From assembly GCF_002742335.1 (NCBI RefSeq), contig NZ_MDGR01000007.1, forward strand, positions 62,001 through 126,000: a stretch of 64,000 nucleotides of DNA, written 5' to 3'. The translations under genes were made by a program, and so were the position numbers. Under the pieces are notes generated by a model. The model was given only the letters and a program-made list of their open reading frames with translations. It was not told where the DNA came from and made no database searches. Shown here in pieces: positions 17,418 to 27,539 of this stretch (position 1 is the stretch's first letter; every line of letters starts with the position of its first letter). This DNA comes from Reichenbachiella sp. 5M10. GTDB taxonomy: Bacteria > Bacteroidota > Bacteroidia > Cytophagales > Cyclobacteriaceae.

Positions 17418-19025
17418 ATGAAAGGGTATATTTTGATTCTATTTCTGGCGCTGACTTGCTGGGAGAGTAGATCTGCTTATGCAAAAGACTTGCTAGAGCA
17501 ACTCAACTCTTCGTTGGAGCAAAAGGACGTCTACACTGCGGAGCGTTTGAGTAAAATAGACAAGCTGCGCAAGAGGCTATATGCCAATCAAGGAGCCTCC
17601 TTGGAAGCCAAGTTTGAATTGACCAATCGGCTCTATCATGAATACAAGAGTTTTGTGTTTGATTCGGCTTTTCAGTATGGCAATGATCTTATTCGTCTCA
17701 GCTACGAGATGGACAATGGCGCATTGGTGGGGTATTCTAAAACCAATTTGGGATTTACACTCATGTCGGCAGGGATGTTTAAGGAGGCTTTTGACACATT
17801 GAGCACGGTGGTGGTCAAGGACCTCATGGACTCGACCAAGCTGGACTATTATGCGCTGATGGCACGAGCCTTGTATGATATATGTGATTACAGTCAAGAC
17901 GGATATTATTCGCCAATATATGTCCAAAGAGCAGATACCTATGTGGATTTTGTGATGCGAACGGCTGATCCCACCTCCTACCACTATCTCTATCTCAATG
18001 GCCTGCGGGATTTACGTATTGAGCGTACAGATGATGCGATTCGCTATTTGGATCGTTTGCTGCACTTGCAACCCGATTTGGAAGGTCAGCAGTTTGCCAT
18101 CACGGCTTCTACGCTGAGTTATTTGCATCTCAAGCTCGGGGATACAACCCAAGCCATCAATCTCTTGGCGTCTGCTTGTATTTCGGATATTGAAAATTCG
18201 ATCAAGGAAACTTCTGCATTGACAAGTCTCGCTCAGCTGATGTATGAAACGGGGCATGTGGAGGAAGCCTACCGCTACATCAACGAGTCTATGGAGGACG
18301 CGAAGTATTATGGAGCAATCCAGCGAATGAGCCAAGTGGGCAAAGTCCTGCCTGTGATCTCTGCCGCCAAACTCAACGACGTAGAAGGTCAACGAAAAAA
18401 GTTGCTGATATATGCGATAGGACTGACGGTGTTGGCATTACTGACTTTGTCCTTTACGGTGATTACCATCCGCCAAAAGAAGCACTTATCCAAGAAGGAT
18501 CGAATCATCAAGGACAACAACAATCAATTGAGAGATGCCAATACACAGCTTTGGGAAATCAACAAAATTAAGGACGAGTACTTAGGTTTCTATTTTGATC
18601 TCAACTCGAAGTATCTCGACAAGATGACGAAGATCAAGAAATCTATCGAAAGCAAACTGGTGGAGAATCGCTATGAGGACATCAGGTACATTTTGAAGAA
18701 GACTGACCTCAAGAAGGAGAAAGCGGATTTGTTTACCCATTTTGACGAGTCTTTTGTCAAGATATTTCCTGATTTTATTGTCCGGTTCAATGAGCTCTTC
18801 GAGGAGAAAGACCAGTATGCCCCTGCCAAAGGGGAGATCCTCAATATGGAGCTGCGTTTATTTGCTTTGATCAGGATAGGTATCCGAGACAGCGAGCGTT
18901 TGGCTAGTATCTTAGGCTACTCTGTCAATACCATCTATGCCTATAAGAACCGAATCAAAAACCAATCGGTCATCCCCAACAGCGAGTTTGAAGATCGAAT
19001 TATGGAGATTCAATCCAAAAGCTAA
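17418..19025 (+). CDS. Membrane TPR-HTH regulator (DUF6377 type) of the starch locus
   Basis: One-component transmembrane regulator of 535 residues. Signal peptide (to about residue 22, SAYA), periplasmic TPR-like helical repeats to about 325, one transmembrane helix (LLIYAIGLTVLALLTLSFTVITI, about 330-352), a charged coiled coil, and a C-terminal helix-turn-helix with LRLFALIRIGIRDSERLASI and GYSVNTIYAYKNRI. The layout matches DUF6377 proteins, which commonly sit beside SusC/D loci. It is co-oriented with the GH97-SusC-SusD-SusE-GH13 genes, 290 bp upstream of them, and is the likely activator of that locus. The intervening 19026-19315 stretch is AT-rich; I see no gene and no convincing promoter there. 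Confidence 0.8.
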   Translation: MKGYILILFLALTCWESRSAYAKDLLEQLNSSLEQKDVYTAERLSKIDKLRKRLYANQGASLEAKFELTNRLYHEYKSFVFDSAFQYGNDLIRLSYEMDNGALVGYSKTNLGFTLMSAGMFKEAFDTLSTVVVKDLMDSTKLDYYALMARALYDICDYSQDGYYSPIYVQRADTYVDFVMRTADPTSYHYLYLNGLRDLRIERTDDAIRYLDRLLHLQPDLEGQQFAITASTLSYLHLKLGDTTQAINLLASACISDIENSIKETSALTSLAQLMYETGHVEEAYRYINESMEDAKYYGAIQRMSQVGKVLPVISAAKLNDVEGQRKKLLIYAIGLTVLALLTLSFTVITIRQKKHLSKKDRIIKDNNNQLRDANTQLWEINKIKDEYLGFYFDLNSKYLDKMTKIKKSIESKLVENRYEDIRYILKKTDLKKEKADLFTHFDESFVKIFPDFIVRFNELFEEKDQYAPAKGEILNMELRLFALIRIGIRDSERLASILGYSVNTIYAYKNRIKNQSVIPNSEFEDRIMEIQSKS

Positions 19026-19315
19026 ACGAGCAGATCCATTCTTTTGGGGCAGACTCCCTTGTTCGAAGAGCGGTATACGGGAAGAGGTACTCGATTTCAA
19101 GTCTGTATTTCCTCACTTTAAGTGCAAAATGCTGCTATATAGAGTCTATATTCTAAAAAAATTAAAACCTTTTTAATCAGTCAGTTATCCGAAATATAGG
19201 TTGATATTTTCTATATCCAGAATGTGTTTTTTGTGAATGCTTTTGTTTTCAGAGTTTTTTGTTCTCGTCAAAAGTGAGTTTGACAGACAGGCTTTGAGAA
19301 GTGGACTATTTACAA

Positions 19316-21313
19316 ATGATTATGCACAGATTTCGACTATTACTACTCGTCCTTTTAGTGGCAGTATTTTTATATTCTTGTAACGACCCGTACAAGATCA
19401 GCTCTCCCAATGGGCGCCTCACAGTAAGTGTCAAGTTGGAAAATGGAGAGGCATACTACAGTGTATCCAAAGACAACCAAACTTTGATTGCTGATTCGCG
19501 CTTGGGGTTTGTACTCAAGGATCAGCAGGACCTCAAGGGTGATTTCGAAGTGACCGATATACAGATCGACGAATACCGCAATACGTGGCAACAGCCATGG
19601 GGAGAAGTGAAGAACATCGTCGAAAACTACAACCGAATCGTAGTGTCTCTCGAAGAGAAGAGGGCGGATGCACGTCAAATCAACGTGGTGTTCAAAGTAT
19701 TTGACGATGGGGTTGGGTTTCGGTATGAGTTTCCAGAGCAGGATCACCTCAAGGAGTTTGTGATTATGGAGGAGCTCACGGAGTTCAACTTGGTCGAAGA
19801 TATGGATGCGTGGTGGATTCCTGCATATGGGGAGGCCCAAGATAGCGAGTACCTATTTGCACAGAATAAAGTATCAGAATTGGATCAGCCGGTACATACA
19901 CCGTTGACCATGGAGCAAGGAGATAGTTTGTTTGTGAGCATCCACGAGGCAGCACTCGTCGATTATTCGGCGATGACTTTGACTCCTAGCGAGCAGGGGC
20001 TCAAAAGTGCACTTGTGCCACTATCCACAGGAGAGCTTGTCGTCACCAAAGCTCCTACGCAGACGCCATGGCGTAGCATTCAAATCACAGAGTCGGCAGG
20101 GGAGCTCATGACTTCTTACTTGATTCTAAACCTCAACGAACCCAACAAGATAGAGAATCTCTCGTGGCTCAGTACGGGCAAATATCTAGGCATTTGGTGG
20201 GCAATGCACGTCAAGACGCAGACTTGGGTACAGGGAGAGCAGCATGGAGCGACGACCGAGAACGTCAAGGAAATGATAGATTTCGCAGCGAGACATGCCA
20301 TCAGTGGAGTACTTGTCGAGGGTTGGAATGTTGGCTGGGGTGGCAATTGGGCCGAAGGGTCGTTTCGTTTTGCAGAGCCATATGATGACTTTGATATCGA
20401 TGCACTGAGTGCCTATGCGGCAAAAAATCGGGTTGAACTCATCGGGCATAACGAGACTGGTGCCAACGTGATCAACTATGAGGCACAACTGGAGGACGCC
20501 TTGGCGTTTTGTCAGCACTATGGAATCTCGGCACTCAAGACCGGCTATGTAGGGGACAAGTTGAATGGAAAGGAATACCACCAAAGCCAGTACGGTGTGG
20601 ATCATTTCAATCGGGTGACAGAATTGGCCGCCAAGTACCAGGTGATGCTAGATATCCATGAGCCCGTCAAGGCCACTGGTTTGAGAAGAACCTACCCTCA
20701 CTTGATGACGCGTGAGGGTGCCCGTGGCACAGAGTACGAGGCATGGAGTGAAGGGAACCCTCCAGAGCATACGGTGATATTACCGTTTACGAGAGGACTA
20801 GGAGGGCCACTTGATTATACACCTGGGATTTTTGATCTCAACATCAAAACTCGTCCAGACAACAGGGTGCATACGACACTCGCCAAACAGCTCGCACTCT
20901 ACGTGACAATCTATAGTCCCTGGCAGATGGCTGCCGATCTGATTGATCACTACGAAGGACACCCTGCTTTTCAGTTTATTCAAGATGTGCCTACTGATTG
21001 GGAGGACACGAAAGTGCTCAATGCCAAGATTGGAGACTATCTAACCGTTGTACGTAAAGATAGAGCGAGTGATGACTGGTACTTGGGTAGCATTACCGAC
21101 GAAAACAAAAGAACATTCAAGGTGGACTTGGATTTCCTCATCCCAGGAAAAAAGTACAAAGCAGAAGTGTATGCTGACGGTCTTTCTGCTGATGTGGAGA
21201 CCAACCCAACCGAGATTAGAATAGAAGAAAACATCGTGTCTTCAGACGATACGCTTGTACTTGCCTTGGCGCCAGGTGGAGGACAAGCCATTCGTTTCGA
21301 ACTGATGGATTGA
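19316..21313 (+). CDS. GH97 alpha-glucosidase (SusB-like), lipoprotein
   Basis: Releases glucose from malto-oligosaccharides, expected in the periplasm. The lipoprotein signal is LLLVLLVAVFLYSCN. The three family carboxylates are visible as Glu380 (HNETG), Glu449 (DIHEP) and Glu473 (GTEYE). Their spacing of 69 and 24 residues is the same as that of Glu439, Glu508 and Glu532 in the Bacteroides SusB enzyme, which marks the inverting, alpha-glucosidase branch rather than the retaining alpha-galactosidase branch. The start may be ATG 19316 or 19322; GTG 19301 is less likely. First enzyme gene of the starch operon, 118 bp before SusC. Confidence 0.92.
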   Translation: MIMHRFRLLLLVLLVAVFLYSCNDPYKISSPNGRLTVSVKLENGEAYYSVSKDNQTLIADSRLGFVLKDQQDLKGDFEVTDIQIDEYRNTWQQPWGEVKNIVENYNRIVVSLEEKRADARQINVVFKVFDDGVGFRYEFPEQDHLKEFVIMEELTEFNLVEDMDAWWIPAYGEAQDSEYLFAQNKVSELDQPVHTPLTMEQGDSLFVSIHEAALVDYSAMTLTPSEQGLKSALVPLSTGELVVTKAPTQTPWRSIQITESAGELMTSYLILNLNEPNKIENLSWLSTGKYLGIWWAMHVKTQTWVQGEQHGATTENVKEMIDFAARHAISGVLVEGWNVGWGGNWAEGSFRFAEPYDDFDIDALSAYAAKNRVELIGHNETGANVINYEAQLEDALAFCQHYGISALKTGYVGDKLNGKEYHQSQYGVDHFNRVTELAAKYQVMLDIHEPVKATGLRRTYPHLMTREGARGTEYEAWSEGNPPEHTVILPFTRGLGGPLDYTPGIFDLNIKTRPDNRVHTTLAKQLALYVTIYSPWQMAADLIDHYEGHPAFQFIQDVPTDWEDTKVLNAKIGDYLTVVRKDRASDDWYLGSITDENKRTFKVDLDFLIPGKKYKAEVYADGLSADVETNPTEIRIEENIVSSDDTLVLALAPGGGQAIRFELMD

Positions 21314-21431
21314 TGCGAAGTGCTGCTCGGTGTGGCTGAAAGAACGCATCGAGTAGAGGAAGGTCAGACAAGCACTAATGTGTCGTACTGATTTAAAATT
21401 GAAAAACGAACAACTAATTGATTATGTGATT

Positions 21432-24416
21432 ATGCAAAGAAAAATTTACTTAATATATAGTCTCTTGTCGATGCTGTGGATGGCTGTAGGTCTACCACAA
21501 GCGGTCGCAAGAAGCTGGCAAGAGGCATCTGCAGATGTGTCTGGTAGAGTCGTCGATGTAGATACAGGGGAGCCCTTGCTTGGAGCTACCGTCATGCTCA
21601 AAGGCAGTACCAGCGGTACGGTGACCGACTATGAGGGCAATTTCAAAATCAACGTGACAGAAGAAGGTGCTGTCTTAGTCGTGTCCTATATCGGCTATGT
21701 CAAGCAAGAAGTACCTGTGGGAGGTCGATCGACTATCGAAGTATCACTTGTTTTGGATATGGAAGCTCTGGATGAAGTCGTCGTGATTGGGTACGGAAGT
21801 GTCAAAAAGTCTGATGCCACAGGTGCGCTGGCAGTGATTGACTCCAAGGAGTTCAATCAAGGAGCAATCAATACTCCGCAGGAACTCATCGCTGGCAAAA
21901 CAGCCGGTGTGACCGTGACATCCAACAGTGGGGCACCTGGCAATACGTCTACGATTCGTATCAGAGGAGGCTCCTCCCTATCGGCGAGCAATGACCCGCT
22001 GATCATCATAGATGACGTACCGATGGACAATACTGGTGTTGGTGGTTCGGCAAACATCTTGTCCTCGATCAATCCCAACGATATCGCGAGTTTCAACGTG
22101 CTCAAGGACGCCTCAGCAACAGCCATCTATGGGTCTAGAGCTGCCAATGGCGTCATCATCATCACTACCAAACGAGGAGAGAAGGGATTCAAGGTGGCGT
22201 ACAACTTCACTGGGTCACTCTACACCGCACCCAACAAGTTGGAAGTGTACTCGGGAGACGAATACCGTGAATTGATCAATGATTTATACGGAGGAGAGCC
22301 CAACATCACGGGTTTGCTTGGGACTGCCAACACGGATTGGCAAGATGAGATTTTCGACAATGCCTTTGGGCAAGACCACAGCGTAAGTGTATCGGGAGCA
22401 GGGGATCATTTGAAGTACCGCGTTTCTGTGGGGTACAACAATACCGACGGAATCCTAGAGACGTACAATTTCGAGCGTACCACGGTGGCAGTAGGGTTGG
22501 ACCCTACCTTTTTTGATGGCAAATTGAAAATGCAGCTCAATGTCAAGGGCATGCTCAACAACAACAATTTTGCAGATCAAGGGGCTATCGCCAATGCCAT
22601 CGCATATGATCCGACTCAGCCCGTCTATGATGGAAATACTCGGTGGAGAGGCTATACGACTTGGACCACTGGAGGGATCAATGGTACGTCGATCAATCTT
22701 GCTCCGGCCAACCCTGTGGCACAATTGGCATTGACCGACAACACATCGGAAGTCAAGAGAAGCCTGGGTAACTTCAAAATCAATTATGAGCTGCTCGAGG
22801 GACTCCGAGCCAATCTCAACTTAGGCTATGACTATACCAAGTCCGAAGGACACAACAATGTCAAGGATAGTACACAATGGGTATACACACCTACTGTCGC
22901 GGGTGGACGCATCAACCCCTACGAGGATGAACGTCGCAACGAAGTGCTTGATTTTTATTTGAACTACGACAAAGGCATAGAGTCTATCGACAGCAAGTTT
23001 GACTTGATGGGGGGCTATTCTTGGTCACACTTCAAGCGTGAGGACCACTCCTCGACTAGCGATGAGGCCAAGCAGGCATTCTCGCAAGAGAGACAATTTG
23101 CCTCGGAGTATTACTTGGTGTCCTTTTTTGGCCGAGTCAACTACAGCTTGAAAAGCAAGTACCACTTGACTTTGACTTTGAGAAATGACAATTCGTCTAG
23201 AATCTCTCCCGACGAACGTGCGGGATGGTTTCCAGCAGCAGCATTCTCTTGGAATATCATCGATGAATCCTTCTTGAAAAGCAGCAAGCTTGTGTCTGAT
23301 TTGAAACTGAGACTCGGCTATGGAGAGACAGGGCAGCAGGACATCAATACTGGCAATGACTACCCATACCTTGCGACGTACACGATCAGTGACGATGCAT
23401 CTCGGTACGCCTTTGGGTCCAACTACTACAATACTCTCCGTCCGGATGGCTATGACAAGAATATCAAGTGGGAAACCACCACAACGTATAATATTGGAGT
23501 TGATTTTGGTTTGATCGGCAATCGGGTCTCAGGTAGTGTCGATGTATTCTTGAAACGAAGCGATGACCTGCTTAGTACAGTAGATGTGCCTGTAGGGACC
23601 AACTTCTCCTCTCGTATCTTGACCAATGTAGGTAGCATGGAAAACAAAGGGATAGAAGTGAACCTCAACTGGGTAGCGATAGACAGCAAGGATTGGAATT
23701 GGAAATTGAACTACAACGTCTACTACAATCACAACGAGTTGACGAAATTGAACCTCAACGACGATCCAGACTACTTCATCGAAGTGGGGGCAATCGGAGG
23801 ATCAACAGATGGATATATTCAGGCACAGAACTTAGGACATGCGATCAATTCGTTTAGAACTTATGAGCAGGTATATGACCAGACCGGTCACCCGATCGAA
23901 GACTCGTTCGTGGATCAAAACAACGACGGGATCATCAATAGCAGTGACTTGGTGATCAACCATAGCCCTGCACCTCAGGTATCAATGGGTTTCAACTCAT
24001 GGTTGAAATACAAGCAGTTTGACCTGTCGATCAATGCGAGGGCACAGCTCGACAACTATGTCTACAATGGTGTCGCAGCAAGCAGCAACTACAACACGCT
24101 CTACAACTCGATGGAGTACCTGCGCAACATGTCTACACAAGCAGACAAGACGAAGTACATGAATGCGACCAATAGTCGCTTTTCGGACTACTATGTAGAG
24201 GATGCGAGTTTCTTCAAGATTGACAACATCAACTTGTCCTATAGTCTGCCGGATGCATTCAGTGGTCTGGCCAATTTGAGATTCTCGGCAGGGGTGCAAA
24301 ATGTGCTGGTAGTGACCAAGTACAACGGGTTAGATCCTGAGATCAGCGGTGGATTGGACAACAATTTTTACCCAAGAACCCGAGTGTTTGTACTAGGCGT
24401 AAGAGCAGAATTCTAA
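21432..24416 (+). CDS. SusC-like TonB-dependent transporter (starch locus)
   Basis: Outer-membrane glycan importer of about 994 residues. Signal peptide, carboxypeptidase-like domain (DVSGRVVDVDTGEPLLGATV), the SusC hallmark DEVVVIGYGSVKKSDATGAL at the plug entrance, plug motif SGAPGNTSTIRIRGGSSLS, then a beta-barrel ending in an aromatic-rich strand and a final Phe. I start at ATG 21432 because the 18 upstream residues of the open frame lack signal-peptide character. Followed 18 bp later by SusD. Neighbours (GH97, GH13, SusE) point to malto-oligosaccharides as cargo. Confidence 0.92.
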   Translation: MQRKIYLIYSLLSMLWMAVGLPQAVARSWQEASADVSGRVVDVDTGEPLLGATVMLKGSTSGTVTDYEGNFKINVTEEGAVLVVSYIGYVKQEVPVGGRSTIEVSLVLDMEALDEVVVIGYGSVKKSDATGALAVIDSKEFNQGAINTPQELIAGKTAGVTVTSNSGAPGNTSTIRIRGGSSLSASNDPLIIIDDVPMDNTGVGGSANILSSINPNDIASFNVLKDASATAIYGSRAANGVIIITTKRGEKGFKVAYNFTGSLYTAPNKLEVYSGDEYRELINDLYGGEPNITGLLGTANTDWQDEIFDNAFGQDHSVSVSGAGDHLKYRVSVGYNNTDGILETYNFERTTVAVGLDPTFFDGKLKMQLNVKGMLNNNNFADQGAIANAIAYDPTQPVYDGNTRWRGYTTWTTGGINGTSINLAPANPVAQLALTDNTSEVKRSLGNFKINYELLEGLRANLNLGYDYTKSEGHNNVKDSTQWVYTPTVAGGRINPYEDERRNEVLDFYLNYDKGIESIDSKFDLMGGYSWSHFKREDHSSTSDEAKQAFSQERQFASEYYLVSFFGRVNYSLKSKYHLTLTLRNDNSSRISPDERAGWFPAAAFSWNIIDESFLKSSKLVSDLKLRLGYGETGQQDINTGNDYPYLATYTISDDASRYAFGSNYYNTLRPDGYDKNIKWETTTTYNIGVDFGLIGNRVSGSVDVFLKRSDDLLSTVDVPVGTNFSSRILTNVGSMENKGIEVNLNWVAIDSKDWNWKLNYNVYYNHNELTKLNLNDDPDYFIEVGAIGGSTDGYIQAQNLGHAINSFRTYEQVYDQTGHPIEDSFVDQNNDGIINSSDLVINHSPAPQVSMGFNSWLKYKQFDLSINARAQLDNYVYNGVAASSNYNTLYNSMEYLRNMSTQADKTKYMNATNSRFSDYYVEDASFFKIDNINLSYSLPDAFSGLANLRFSAGVQNVLVVTKYNGLDPEISGGLDNNFYPRTRVFVLGVRAEF

Positions 24417-24434
24417 AATTAAAAGATAAATTTT

Positions 24435-26030
24435 ATGAAGACTTTAATTTCAAAATTATCACTTGTCATCCTCTTTGGACTGAGTGCGAGTGCGTGTATG
24501 TCCGATTTGGATACTGTCCCACTCAACGAGCAGACCATCAATTCGGCGACTATATTTGATACCCCAGAGGGGTACAAGCAGTTTCTCGCCAAGCTGTATG
24601 GGAGCATGACGCTGACGGGTCAGCGGGGAGAATTTGGCTTGCCAGAAATCAGTGCCGGAGACGAAGGGACTACATCTTTTATGCGGGTATATTGGAGTGC
24701 ACAGGAGATGTCCACCGATGAGGCGATTACCGCTTGGAACGACCCAGGGTTGATCAACTTTCATTATCAAAACTGGTCTGACAACAACCTGTATATCAAG
24801 TTGCTTTATCAGCGCATATTCATCAATATCTCGTATTGCAACGAATACCTTCGAGAAGTAGACAAACGCATCGACGGACTGTCTGGTGATCTACTCGCTG
24901 ACGTGAAGGGATATCGTGCGGAGGCAGTGACTCTGCGAGCGTTGTATTACTACTATGCGATGGATCTGTGGGGTAATGTGCCTTTCATCACGGATCAAGA
25001 CGATGTAGGGGCGTTCATGCCGGATCAGGTCAGTAGAGAGTTTTTGTTCGAATTCATCGAAACAGAGCTTTTGGATGTGATCCCAGATTTGATGGACCCT
25101 GGGACCAACGAATACGCAAGAATAGACAAGGCCATGGCCTATACGCTCTTGGCGAAAATGTACCTCAATGCAGAGGTGTACATCGGAGAAGACCGGTATA
25201 CGGATTGTTTGACCTATGCCAATCTCGTGATCAACTCAGGTCAGTATACGTTGGTGGATGACTACTCGAACCTCTTCAAAGCAGACAATCACAGGCAGCG
25301 TGACGAGATTATATTTCCGATTGCTGAGGACGGTGACAACACGAGAAATTATGGAGGCTTGACGTTCATCATTCATGGAGCAGTCGGAGGGTCTATGGAT
25401 GCAGACAATGACTATGGTATCGCCGCAGGTGGGTGGTCTGGTCACCGCATGACGTCTTCGTTTGTAGAGGAATCTTTTGCAGATGTGACGGGGGAGACGG
25501 ATAGCCGTGCGATCTTTCATACCGACGGCCAAGAGCTCGAGATCAACAATCCGGTGCTGTTCAACCAAGGCTACCTATGCGGTAAATTCAAGAACCTGAC
25601 ATCTTATGGTGACAAGGGTAAGAATACCAACTTCGTGGATACGGATTTTCCATTGTTCAGATTGGCGGATGTGTACTTGATATACGCGGAGGCAGTTCTG
25701 CGTGGAGGTACAGGAGGAGATCTAGCGACTGCATTGGCGTATATCAACGATATCAGAGAGAGAGCTTATGGTGATTCATCAGGTGACATCACGAGTGCAG
25801 ATTTGGACTTGGATTTCATCTTGGACGAAAGAGGTCGCGAATTGTACTGGGAAGGACATAGACGTACCGATTTGATCCGTTTTGGTCAGTTCAGTGGAGG
25901 CACCAAGACTTGGGATTGGAAAGGAGGAGTCAAAGAAGGTGTCGCCACTTCGGATCACTATGATTTGTTTCCAATACCAGCTTTTGACCTAGGGCTCAAT
26001 ACCAACCTCGAACAGAATCCAGAATACTAA
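24435..26030 (+). CDS. SusD/RagB-family glycan-binding lipoprotein (starch locus)
   Basis: Surface lipoprotein that caps the SusC pore and binds the oligosaccharide. The signal ends at FGLSASACMSD (lipidated Cys near 21). The mature part shows the family's helical TPR-like framework, with YRAEAVTLRALYYYYAMDLWGNVPFITD near residues 157-184 and the C-terminal LDFILDERGRELYWEGHRRTDLIRFG, a near-invariant SusD segment. 531 residues is normal. Sits between SusC and SusE in one operon. Confidence 0.93.
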   Translation: MKTLISKLSLVILFGLSASACMSDLDTVPLNEQTINSATIFDTPEGYKQFLAKLYGSMTLTGQRGEFGLPEISAGDEGTTSFMRVYWSAQEMSTDEAITAWNDPGLINFHYQNWSDNNLYIKLLYQRIFINISYCNEYLREVDKRIDGLSGDLLADVKGYRAEAVTLRALYYYYAMDLWGNVPFITDQDDVGAFMPDQVSREFLFEFIETELLDVIPDLMDPGTNEYARIDKAMAYTLLAKMYLNAEVYIGEDRYTDCLTYANLVINSGQYTLVDDYSNLFKADNHRQRDEIIFPIAEDGDNTRNYGGLTFIIHGAVGGSMDADNDYGIAAGGWSGHRMTSSFVEESFADVTGETDSRAIFHTDGQELEINNPVLFNQGYLCGKFKNLTSYGDKGKNTNFVDTDFPLFRLADVYLIYAEAVLRGGTGGDLATALAYINDIRERAYGDSSGDITSADLDLDFILDERGRELYWEGHRRTDLIRFGQFSGGTKTWDWKGGVKEGVATSDHYDLFPIPAFDLGLNTNLEQNPEY

Positions 26031-26054
26031 AGAACCTTTAAACAAAGAACGATT

Positions 26055-27446
26055 ATGAAACCATATATAATAATATTACTATTCCTCAGCGGTCTTATGT
26101 TTGCCGCATGTGAAGAAGAGGACAAGGCAGTCATAGGAGACGAAGTGATCCCTCCACAGATGACGTCACCGAGTGATGGAGCATCGATTGTGGTGTCCGA
26201 AACCAATATGGCTGATGAGTTGATCATCACCTGGGAAGAGGCAGACTATGGCGTGGATTTAGCGGTGACCTATACTGTGGAGATGGACATCAAGGACAAT
26301 GTCTTTTATGCGCCAGCTATCGTAGCGAGTACACAAGAGAATACTGCGACGGTGACGATAGAGGCAATCAATACCATGATTATTTCGGATTTGCATCAGC
26401 AGGCCAACGAGAGATCTGATGTGGAGTTTAGAGTCGTGGCGACTACCGAAGGTTTAGATGATTTGACCTCTCCGGTGGTGGCAGGTACGGTGACGACTTT
26501 TCAGTCAGCGGGAGACCCTGCGGTGGTGACCACTCCAGCAGTTGGAGCCGAATCGACGATCACGGTGGCCAATTTGATGGACAAGTTCTCTGTGGAATGG
26601 AGTCCAGCTGATCTAGGTACTTCGGATGTCGTATATACAGTCGAGTTGGTAGTCGGCGATGCATCTGTCGTACTGGGCAAAACAGGAGAGACCAAACTTG
26701 CAGTCAACAACGAGTCGTTGAACTACTACCTCGTGGGCAACCTGGAGCAAGCAGGTGGGGCAGCTGTCACTGCAAGCCTTCAGGTCACTGCGAGTTCTTC
26801 GACTACAGACCTGAAGTCAGAGTTGAGTAGTGTAGTGGTCAACACTCTGGATGCTACTGTACCAGGTAGACTCTATGTGCCTGGGGGCTATCAAAACTGG
26901 GTTCCAGATGTTGCGCCTACACTGAATCAGTCTGGGGATATTTTTGACGGTTTTGTGTATATGAATATCGAGACAGGCTTCAAATTCACAAGTGCCCCAG
27001 ATTGGGATCACACCAACTTCGGATTTGATTCGGAGGGGGTGCTGACCAAAGATGGAGATGCCGCTGGATTGACCTATGGTCCTGGGTTCTTTAGATACCA
27101 AGTCGATACGGTCAATTTGACTTACGTGGCGTCTCTGGTGGAGTCATTTGGTCTAATCGGTACTGCGACTCCTGGGGCATGGGACTCATCTACGCCCATG
27201 ACTTACGACGAAGCGACGGATACTTGGAGAGCGACGGCTGATTTGGTGGTAGGTGCGCTGAAGTTCAGAGCCAACGATGCCTGGGATATCAACTATGGGG
27301 TGGCGGATATCACGTCTCTCAGAGGTCAGTTGTATTTCGATGGAGGGTCGTATGATGTCAAAGAAGACGGCAACTATACAGTGATTCTAAGTTTCGATAC
27401 GCAGAAGACACCGTATCAGTTCAACTACGAGATCATCAAGAACTAA
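26055..27446 (+). CDS. SusE/SusF-like starch-binding lipoprotein
   Basis: Surface-exposed, non-catalytic glycan-binding lipoprotein. Lipobox LSGLMFAACEE is followed by an N-terminal SusE domain (about residues 30-135, with PSDGASIVVSETNMADELIITWEEADYG), a second Ig-like domain, and two CBM-like modules at the C-terminus. These begin near 271 (GRLYVPGGYQNWVPDVAP) and near 360 (GLIGTATPGAWDSSTPM), with aromatic residues typical of starch-contact sites. SusE and SusF differ in module number; with two CBM-like modules this resembles SusE more. No catalytic motif. Confidence 0.85.
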   Translation: MKPYIIILLFLSGLMFAACEEEDKAVIGDEVIPPQMTSPSDGASIVVSETNMADELIITWEEADYGVDLAVTYTVEMDIKDNVFYAPAIVASTQENTATVTIEAINTMIISDLHQQANERSDVEFRVVATTEGLDDLTSPVVAGTVTTFQSAGDPAVVTTPAVGAESTITVANLMDKFSVEWSPADLGTSDVVYTVELVVGDASVVLGKTGETKLAVNNESLNYYLVGNLEQAGGAAVTASLQVTASSSTTDLKSELSSVVVNTLDATVPGRLYVPGGYQNWVPDVAPTLNQSGDIFDGFVYMNIETGFKFTSAPDWDHTNFGFDSEGVLTKDGDAAGLTYGPGFFRYQVDTVNLTYVASLVESFGLIGTATPGAWDSSTPMTYDEATDTWRATADLVVGALKFRANDAWDINYGVADITSLRGQLYFDGGSYDVKEDGNYTVILSFDTQKTPYQFNYEIIKN

Positions 27447-27454
27447 ATTGATTT

Positions 27455-27526
27455 TGTGAGAGGAACGATGGCTCCTCTCACATGCAAAAAAATAAAGCAT
27501 GGTAGGATTGAAACCCGGCCATGCTT
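27455..27526 (+). promoter_or_regulatory. Two hairpins between SusE and GH13 genes
   Basis: Hairpin 1: TGTGAGAGGA (27455-27464) pairs perfectly with TCCTCTCACA (27473-27482), 8-nt loop. Hairpin 2: AAGCATGG (27495-27502) pairs with CCATGCTT (27519-27526). Neither is followed by a T run, so they are not ordinary terminators in this direction. An AGGAAG sequence lies just before the GH13 start. They may stabilise or process the operon mRNA and so set SusG-like enzyme levels apart from SusCDE. Confidence 0.55.
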
Positions 27527-27539
27527 CAAAACAGGAAGA

